From Chrysochromulina parva (taxonomy: Eukaryota > Haptophyta > Prymnesiales > Chrysochromulinaceae): a stretch of DNA of 12,124 nt. The notes under the pieces were generated by a model. The model did not search any database. It was not told the origin of the DNA and saw only the letters and a list, made by a program, of their open reading frames with translations. Where the stretch lies: NCBI GenBank assembly GCA_002887195.1, contig PJAB01001807.1, forward strand, positions 1 to 12,124, in the 5' to 3' direction. The translations under genes and the position numbers were made by a program. Below are positions 6,692 through 12,124 of this stretch, piece after piece (positions within the stretch are counted from its first letter, which is position 1; each line of letters opens with the position of its first letter).

Positions 6692-7852
6692 CTAAGTTTG
6701 AAGAACCTCAGGCGGCGCTGGTGCTGGTATCTGGGCGGCGGCTGCTCGCCGGCTGACAACCCTTTGCTTGACGAGCTCTGTGAGGGCGCTCGTGAAGCCG
6801 GGGACGGAGTGTGGCGCGCCGGACAGGTGATTGATGTCGACGACCAAGCAGCGGCCGTCCGGGGCCACGAGCACATCAACACCCACGAGCGCCACGCCCA
6901 TGTGCGCACTGATGGCTGTCACAATTGCATGCACCTCCGCCGAGCGTGCCAGCAGCGCCGCCTCGTCGGTGGCGGCTGTGGCGGTGCTGGCCGCCGTGGC
7001 CGCCGTTGTAGCGGCAGCGGCGGCGGCGGCGGCGGTCGCAGTGACAACTGCGCCGCCGCCGCAATCGCCACAACCGCTGCCATCGTCGCCACCGCCATCG
7101 CCGCCATCGCCGCCATCGCCGCCGCCGCAGCTGTCACCGCCGCTGCCGCCAAAGCTTTGGCTTGCCACAGCGTCGAGAGGCTTTTGAGAGTCGAAAAACA
7201 TGATGGCGGGTCCGTCGGCGCGCGCCTCAAAGTGCGGGATCGATGGCTTTAGCCGCGTGTGCCGCAGCGTGCCCACGCCGTACCCCTTGATCACCAGCCC
7301 CGCGTGCGGCACAAACTCCTGCACCACCATCGGCAGCGCGAGCACCGCCCGGTGCTGCCCCTCGCACAGCTCTTGCAGACCCTGCTCGCGCATCACGACG
7401 GCAAGGCGGTGGCCGCTGGGGCCGCACGCAGCCACAGGCTTGCACACGAGCGGGTACGCTAGCCCTCGTGCAGCCGCGCACGCCGCGGTGGCGGGCCCTT
7501 GGCAGAGCAGCGCAAAGCGCGGCTGCTGCACCAAGGGCGCGAGCTGCGAGAGGGCCTGACACATGGCGCCGCGATCCGCGAAGACAGCTACACGCTCGAG
7601 CGGCTCGAGCAGGGCCGAGCGCGCCGACAAGTGCTGCAGCACCTTCCATCGGCGTGCTGCTTCGATATCCTCCGCCATGACGGCTGCATCGTAGGCTCCC
7701 TTGTGGATGGCAACGTCGCACTCCGCCAGTTGCTGTTCGTCGCTGTCCCCAGCCCGGTATCCCACGTATCGCACGCCGTCATGCTCGGCGTTGACGAGCT
7801 CGCTCAGCGTGGTGAGCTTCTTCTCGGCGAGCACGCACAAGCACGTCGTCAT
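6692..7852 (-). CDS. Inositol-tetrakisphosphate 1-kinase-like ATP-grasp enzyme (ITPK family)
   Basis: ATG 7852-7850 to TAG 6694-6692, 386 residues. The ITPK family phosphorylates inositol tris- and tetrakisphosphates (1-, 5- or 6-position) in the cytosolic route to InsP5/InsP6. Visible hallmarks: HKGAYDAAVMAEDIE near residues 50-64 of the N-terminal domain; YPLVCKP (133-139) with the ATP-contacting Lys; VVQEFVPHAGLVIKGYGVG (176-194), matching the family QxFxxHxGxxxKxYxxG; GVDVLV (324-329); and VVDINHLSGAPHSVPGF (337-353) with the Asp and Asn expected to bind Mg2+. Residues 233-296 are a Gly/Asp then Ala/Thr low-complexity insert. An in-frame ATG at 8029 would add 59 residues, but that part is translated from a direct repeat and is unlike the family, so 7852 is preferred. 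Confidence 0.88.
   Translation of the reverse strand: MTTCLCVLAEKKLTTLSELVNAEHDGVRYVGYRAGDSDEQQLAECDVAIHKGAYDAAVMAEDIEAARRWKVLQHLSARSALLEPLERVAVFADRGAMCQALSQLAPLVQQPRFALLCQGPATAACAAARGLAYPLVCKPVAACGPSGHRLAVVMREQGLQELCEGQHRAVLALPMVVQEFVPHAGLVIKGYGVGTLRHTRLKPSIPHFEARADGPAIMFFDSQKPLDAVASQSFGGSGGDSCGGGDGGDGGDGGGDDGSGCGDCGGGAVVTATAAAAAAAATTAATAASTATAATDEAALLARSAEVHAIVTAISAHMGVALVGVDVLVAPDGRCLVVDINHLSGAPHSVPGFTSALTELVKQRVVSRRAAAAQIPAPAPPEVLQT
6962..7162. repeat. Low-complexity trinucleotide-rich tract inside the ITPK-like gene
   Basis: On the plus strand the tract runs from gtggcggctgtggcgg-type sequence through a ggc run (about 7013-7035) to gccaccgccatcgccgccatcgc-type sequence. On the coding strand it encodes GGDGGDGGDGGG followed by an Ala/Thr run. 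The two halves are roughly inverse in strand composition (GGC-rich then GCC-rich on the plus strand), so the transcript could fold on itself. No good intron boundaries were found, so it is treated as coding. Confidence 0.75.
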
Positions 7853-7885
7853 CAAGCTCACAGGTGCTGTCTCGAACGCTCCAGA

Positions 7886-7957
7886 CGTGTGAATGGCTGT
7901 GATAAGGGGGGGGTCCAGGGGGGAGGCGTGTGAATGGCTGTGATAAGGGGGTCCAGG
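7886..7957. repeat. Tandem direct repeat, 41-bp period, upstream of the ITPK-like gene
   Basis: The block cgtgtgaatggctgtgataa followed by a G run and gtccagggg occurs at 7886 and again at 7927, 41 bases apart. The copies differ mainly in the length of the G run (nine in the first copy, five in the second). The repeat ends close to the preferred ATG at 7852 and would lie in the 5'UTR or proximal promoter. Confidence 0.9.
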
Positions 7958-8018
7958 GGTCCCCGAGCCAGTTGTAACCGCACATGTATGTACGCCGGTC
8001 CGGTGTCTTAGTTGTCGA

Positions 8019-8032
8019 GTTATAAACATTGG
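8019..8032 (-). promoter_or_regulatory. Possible CCAAT/TATA-like cluster
   Basis: On the minus strand ccaat (8032-8028) is followed at once by gtttataactc, giving a TATA-like core about 170 bases upstream of the preferred ITPK ATG. The elements are closer together than in classical promoters and AT content here is locally raised, so this is only a candidate. Confidence 0.25.
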
Positions 8033-8212
8033 CTGTGAATTGGCGGATGTAATACATGTACTCAGCCGCGACTCGGAAGGGCACCCAAGATTAGGTGTTG
8101 AGGAGGGGCGTGGGCCTCCAATGGGATACTGAGCGTGAATGAATGGGCGGAAAGCGGACGCTCTAGTGTCTCGAACTCACTCCTCAGGGCCGCCCCTCTC
8201 AGCGTCGCAGCC

Positions 8213-8255
8213 ACGACCGGGCACCACGCATGGCACCACGCCGGTCCCCGGTCGT
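8213..8255. repeat. Inverted repeat, 9-bp arms
   Basis: Arms acgaccggg (8213-8221) and cccggtcgt (8247-8255) are perfectly complementary and flank a 25-base loop that itself contains two caccacgc-type copies. It would make a GC-rich hairpin in the CCT theta 3' region. No T tract follows and no function is claimed. Confidence 0.6.
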
Positions 8256-8762
8256 CGTACACATGCCCCCGGCCGGTTTTCAGAGATTGAGATCGCACTG
8301 TTCTCTGATGGCGCCTGTGCGCTGTAGGCCTGTGTGGGGAGAGTTTAAGGGACAGAGTTCGCGGCCGCCCGGCGGCAATTGCCCGGCGGGTGCAGGGTTA
8401 CCGTCCCCCACGCCGACGCCCCAGCCAATTTTGGCGTTAAACGCGTTTCCCGTAATCCCGACGCGATACGCACCGACAGCGGGTCGTGAGATAAGTTTTG
8501 ATCTTTCATCGTACTCGTGATCCGGATGAGTCTGCTTTCAGAGTCTCAGGATACAGATCTCGAGACCCGACACGGAAGAGCGTCCACGACCACGTGGAGT
8601 GTGCGGCTTTGAGCTCTGGTATACTCTGTACCTCGTCCGTTAAGAACTTGAGATGCTCCCTCTCGGCAGCGCGCTGTCTGCCGTGCTGTTTCGTTCCGAC
8701 GCGCACCGAGAGGCCACGCCTCGCCGACGCAACGGGGGCTGGGCCGGGGCCCGCCCTCCGCT

Positions 8763-10607
8763 CTAATCGTCATCGCCCTCGCCCTGCGGCGCACTCACCT
8801 TGGCGCCGGCTGGCTTGGACATGATGATCTGATCGACGCGCAGCACCGTGACGGCCGCATCGGTCGCCATCTTGATCGCCTCGCGCTTGGTCACGAGCAG
8901 GTCGAGGATGCCGCAGTCGCCGGTGGTCGCGTTCACGATGTCAATGCCGACGCCCTTGTTGCCCGCCTTGTGCGCGGCGTACATTTGGGCGATCATCATC
9001 GTGGCGTCGAGGCCCGCGTTCTCGGCGAGGGTACGCGGCACCACCTCGAGTGCGAGCCCAAACTTTTGGATCGAGTACTGCTCGAGGCCGGGCTGCGCCT
9101 CGCCGAAGGACGTGAGCGCGTCCGCCAGCAGCAGCTCCGTCGCGCCCGCGCCCGGCACGAAACGAGCGTCCAGCGTCATCGTCTTGACGACGTGCACCCC
9201 GTCGTCGATGGCGCGCTCGACATCGTCCATCAGGTTGGGCGTCGAGCCACGCACGACGATGGTCGCGACGCGCGAGCTGTCCGACTCCTGGTCGAAGATG
9301 GTGCAGCGCGTCGAGCCAATCTCCTTGACGTACACGTGCGCGCAGGCGCCGAGATCCTCCGGCTTGGGAGGCTCCATCCGCACGAGACCCGCGGCGCCGG
9401 TGGTGCGCATCAGCCGACGGATCTCAAACTTGGAGGGGCACTTCATGACCATGATGCCGTACTTTTCGCAGAAATGGAGCGCGAGCTCGCCCACCTGCGC
9501 GCCGCAGATGATCATGTTGCATCCGGTGTCCGCAATCGCCTTGATTACTCGCTCGAGAGACTCTTCCTCCGAGTTGTTATACGCCTTGAGCTCCTCGGCC
9601 GATTTAATCATGACGGTGCCCTTGGTCTCGGTGGTGGCCGAGTCGAGCGGGATGCCGTACACGGCGATCTTCGCGTCCTTGACGTCGGTGATCTGGCCGA
9701 GCACGCCGCGCGTCAGGCACATACCCTTGACCACCGTCGTTCCCAAGATGGAGTTGCCCATGATCTTTGCCACGCGCACGTTGTCACAGTTGAAGTGGGC
9801 CGGGTTCTCGGGCATGGCGAGGCAGCAAGCCTCGGCGATCTTGGCCGCGAAGAGGTCCTCGTTGCCCCACTGCTTCGCCGCGATCACCGGCTTGATCGCC
9901 GCCGCGAGCGCGATCGGATCTTTGAAGATGGACGGCTCGTACGTCTTCTTCACCAACGAGTCGAGCACCTCGAGGCACTTGGCCGAGGCGGCCGTGTAGC
10001 CGGCAATGATCTCGGAGCAGTGGAGCCCGTTTATTAGCAGGCTCTCGGCGAGCTGCAGCAGCTCGCCGCCCAAAACCACGACCAGGTTCGTGCCGTCGCC
10101 CGATTCAGACTCCTGCATCTTGGAGGCAAGGACCAGCATCTTGGCCGCCGGGTGCTGCACCTCGAGCTCCTGCACGATGGTGGCCGAGTCGTTGGTGATG
10201 AAGAGCTTCTCGAGGTGATTGATCACCATCTTGTTCATGCCGTTCGGGCCGAGCGACGTGCGCACGATCGTGCTCAGGTTCTTGCACGCCTCAATGTTTT
10301 TCAAGGTCGCCTCTTGGAGGCCGGCCATGCTCTTGGAGCCCTCCTTGAGCAGGCCTTGCGTGCCAAAGCCACCAGCCTGTGCGCAGCAGCGGACGGTCGG
10401 GGGCGAAGCGCGCGTGTCAGGCGCCAGGCGTCGCGATGGAGAGCAGCATGGCAGCAGCCAGTGCAAAGGAACACGTGAGGCTCCAAATAGGCGGCGGTGC
10501 CGCCGCCGCCGCCCTTAGACCCCAGTGGAGCATGAGCGAGCAGCGACTCTCATTCGCACGGCGAGAGATGCGTCGGGCGTTGGGCGCACCGTGAGCGAGC
10601 GCGCCAT
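8763..10607 (-). CDS. CCT8: T-complex protein 1 subunit theta (CCT8)
   Basis: Proposed complement of join 8763-10376 and 10590-10607, 543 residues, ending QGEGDDD and TAG. It is one of eight subunits of the cytosolic CCT/TRiC ring, which folds actin, tubulin and other clients with ATP. Clear theta-type features: GLLKEGSKSMAGLQEATLKN near the N-terminus, then RTSLGPNGMNKM (about residues 45-56), VINHLEKLFITNDSATIV, VQHPAAKM, the ATP-site motif GDGTN (about 99-103), ETKGTV, RGSTPNLMDDVERAIDDGV, VPGAGATE and VLRVDQIIMSKPAG. Length agrees with the usual about 545-550. The large exon has no suitable ATG at its start; upstream in-frame codons do not look like CCT, so a six-codon first exon (MARSLT) is proposed from ATG 10607. 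The large exon is very secure, the first exon less so. Confidence 0.93.
10377..10589 (-). other. Proposed intron 1 of the CCT theta gene (213 bp, phase 0)
   Basis: On the minus strand the donor would be acg|gtgcgc at 10589, the same GTGCGC start as EGF intron 2, and the acceptor ctgcgcacag|gctggt at 10377. Joining gives MARSLT-AGGFGTQGLLKEG, close to the usual theta N-terminus in length. The segment contains a GGC run, a stop in each tested frame, and nothing CCT-like. Another nearby donor (gtctaa at about 10526) is possible but weaker. Confidence 0.5.
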
Positions 10608-10892
10608 TGCTGCTGCGGTGTGGTGGTGAAGAGCAGCGGATTGCCGAACGCGGGCCCAAAGCACTCGGTCGGAGTGCCGTTGGCCGTCGAGAACTTTTGG
10701 GTGTGAAAGCGTTGTCACGAGCAAAAATCTTGATGCTCTCGAGCGCTCGACCTACGCTCGACCCCGTGTGGGTACATTTGCATCGAATAGGTAAAATACA
10801 AGGTTCCTACACGTGTTGTTGGTCGAACCTCTACAATTGTATTCCTATGGTGCCGCAGGCGGCGTGCCGGCCCTCTTCTCTGCGCGCCGGCC
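10608..10892. other. Intergenic: CCT theta 5' region and SPPPP gene 3' region
   Basis: Both flanking genes are on the minus strand, so this holds the CCT theta promoter and 5'UTR next to 10608 and the 3'UTR of the SPPPP gene next to 10892. The octamer atttgcat is present at about 10776-10783 and its surroundings (10770-10860) are more AT-rich than the genes. No protein-like frame was recognised. Confidence 0.45.
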
Positions 10893-12124
10893 TCATCTAT
10901 TCGGTGCGTCCAAAAAAAAGAGGGAGTTGTTTCTGAAAAGTGGTGGAGGTGGAGGCGAGCGAGGCGGTGGAGGTGATGGTGGAGGTGGGGATGGAGGGGG
11001 TGTCGGTGGTGGTGATGGAGGTGGAGGCGACGGGGGTGGGGGTGAAGGCGGTGTCGATGGCGCTGGTCGGCGAGGAGGAGGCGGCGATGGAGGTGGTGGT
11101 GATGGAGGGGGGGAGGGCGGCGGTGGTGGCGATGGAGGCGGCGGAGAGGGAGGTGGCGGCGATGGCGGTGGTGGGGATGTGGGTGGAGGCGATGGTGGGG
11201 GGGGCGTTGGTGGAGGCGGTGATGGAGGTGGAGGTGAGGGTGGCGGTGGTGATGGCGGTGGTGATGGCGGTGGTGGGGATGGTGGTGGCGGTGATGGCGG
11301 CGGCGACGGTGGAGGCGGTGATGGAGGTGGGGGTGAGGGCGGCGGTGGTGAAGGCGGCGGTGCTGGCGGTGGTGAAGGCGGCGGTGAAGGCGGTGGTGGG
11401 GATGGTGGTGGCGGCTTGGGCGGCGGCGAAGGCGGCGGCGGAGACAGGGGCGAGGGCTCGGGTTTTGAAAGGCATAGGGGGCGGCGGGGGCAATGGTTCT
11501 GGCGATGGCGGTGGAGAAGGGGGACGCGACGGCACAGATGGTGGAGCATAAGGAAGCCATGGTTCGGCCGGGGGGTCGAGGGGTGATCTAGGGGGGGAGG
11601 GCCAGGGTGACCTTGGCAGCGGTGGTGGTGGCGGAGACGGTTCGGGGGGCGGCGATGGCGGTCGGCTCGGTGGCGACAAAGGAGGCGGCGAGGGCTCCGG
11701 CGGATCCGGACTCGGCGGCGGCAGTGAGGAGGGCGCTATCTGAGCACCCTGAAGATGCCGACGTCGACCGGTGGTCGGCTGGACATCTGTCAACGCCTGC
11801 ACTCGAGCTTGCATCTCCTCCGGGGTTGTCCGCAGCATGCTATCTATGTCCGCGGGCTCGAATCTAACCTGCAAGGTGCGGCGGTCGACACGCTCCGAGT
11901 ACTGACGCTCCGAGACGTCAGCAGCGACCGTTGCTGCATCCAACCTGCGGAGCAGGTGCGAGTCGGCGCCACACGAGGGCACATCTGGCGGTGGTGATGA
12001 GGGTGGAGGCAAGTGCGGTGGTGGAGGCGAGGGCGAGGGTGGAGGTGGTGACTGTGGAGGCGAAGGCGGCGAAGGCGGCGGCGATGGTCGTGGCGGAGAA
12101 GATGGTGGCGGCGAGGCCCGTGGT
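10893..12124 (-). CDS. SPPPP-type proline-rich wall/matrix protein, partial, with internal frame change
   Basis: Read from the right edge (base 12123) in one frame: a proline-rich segment (SPPPSPPSPPQSPPPP), a globular stretch of about 80 residues starting DVPSCGADSHLLRRLD, containing FEPADIDSMLRTTPEEMQAR and ending RRHLQGAQIAPSS, then more Ser-Pro sequence up to PLPPPPPMPF near 11470. The long array from KPEPSPLSPPPP onward (about 11455-10940) keeps SPPPP only in the next frame, which ends PLFRNNSLFFLDAPNR and TGA at 10895-10893. The N-terminus lies beyond the window. The composition resembles pherophorin-like and other hydroxyproline-rich algal extracellular proteins, so an exported matrix role is inferred. 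The frame change may be a sequencing error, a real one-base insertion, or mean that the gene ends in a Thr/Ala-rich tail instead. Confidence 0.6.
10943..11452. repeat. GGT/GGA/GGC low-complexity array (12-15 bp units)
   Basis: On the plus strand it is an irregular series of ggtgatggaggtgg-type units of 12 and 15 bases, encoding SPPP and SPPPP on the minus strand. All three minus-strand frames and at least two plus-strand frames are free of stops across it, so frame openness gives no evidence here. Runs such as ggggggg at about 11105-11112 and 11198-11204 on the plus strand could support G-quadruplexes. Confidence 0.9.

Larger units (their letters stand above)
7853..8762. other. Intergenic: ITPK-like gene 5' region and CCT theta 3' region
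   Basis: This 910-base stretch separates two minus-strand genes, so it carries the promoter of the ITPK-like gene and the 3'UTR of CCT theta. It contains a 41-bp tandem duplication (7886-7957), a CCAAT/TATA-like cluster at 8019-8032, and a 9-bp inverted repeat at 8213-8255. A minus-strand open frame at 8506-8706 starts with GTG, has no recognisable family and lies in the expected CCT 3'UTR. No RNA gene was recognised. Confidence 0.55.

Noticed and set aside
8213..8255. Hairpin as a bacterial-type terminator
   Set aside because: There is no following T tract and the context is eukaryotic.
8506..8706. Minus-strand 66-codon frame just 3' of CCT theta
   Set aside because: It begins with GTG, has no family match I can recognise and lies where the CCT 3'UTR must be.
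8848..10037. Plus-strand open frames of 355-383 codons
   Set aside because: They are antisense to the strongly conserved CCT theta sequence and have no protein-like features.
10776..10783. Octamer atttgcat as a POU-factor site
   Set aside because: A single 8-base match is expected by chance and POU factors are animal proteins.
10813..11586. Plus-strand glycine-rich protein (GGGGD repeats)
   Set aside because: The minus strand gives SPPPP continuous in style with upstream proline-rich sequence and a globular segment. The plus frame has no recognisable start or domain beyond the repeat.

Overview
The window looks like nuclear DNA of a GC-rich microalga with a complex (red-lineage) plastid, most likely a haptophyte. 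That is an inference from these points: GT-AG introns of about 80-215 bp; typically eukaryotic genes (TCP-1/CCT chaperonin, NudC domain, inositol-phosphate kinase, tandem EGF repeats); SPPPP-type wall or matrix protein; and a small protein whose N-terminus carries a signal peptide ending at an Ala/Phe cleavage motif of the ASAFAP type. No prokaryotic operon, tRNA, rRNA, CRISPR array or transposase was seen.

Layout, left to right. (1) 1-1701, minus: an ARM-repeat protein with three IQ motifs, followed by an Ala/Pro/Glu tail made from an 11-copy, 57-bp in-frame minisatellite and then a glycine-rich Rossmann-like segment cut by the left edge. (2) 1702-1898: a short divergent promoter region. (3) 1899-4234, plus: a secreted protein of 19 complete tenascin-type EGF-like repeats plus a truncated twentieth, with two phase-1 introns; the second intron is a CGCA-type satellite. 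(4) 4235-4737: a convergent 3' region holding a lower-GC duplicated sequence. (5) 4738-5721, minus: a NudC/CS-domain protein. (6) 6043-6466, minus: a two-exon gene for an 87-residue plastid-targeted single-pass membrane protein, which is visible only when the intron is removed. (7) 6692-7852, minus: an inositol-tetrakisphosphate 1-kinase-like ATP-grasp enzyme with a low-complexity insert. (8) 8763-10607, minus: the CCT theta subunit, with a probable six-codon first exon. (9) 10893 to the right edge, minus: a proline-rich SPPPP protein with a one-base frame change just before its main repeat array.

The genes do not form a pathway. NudC-domain proteins and CCT both serve protein folding and the cytoskeleton, while the EGF and SPPPP proteins are both probably extracellular, but adjacency in a eukaryotic genome is weak evidence for joint function. 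The main points of interest are the hidden plastid membrane protein, the ARM-IQ-repeat-Rossmann fusion, the algal EGF-repeat protein with its satellite intron, and the several coding or intronic tandem repeats.
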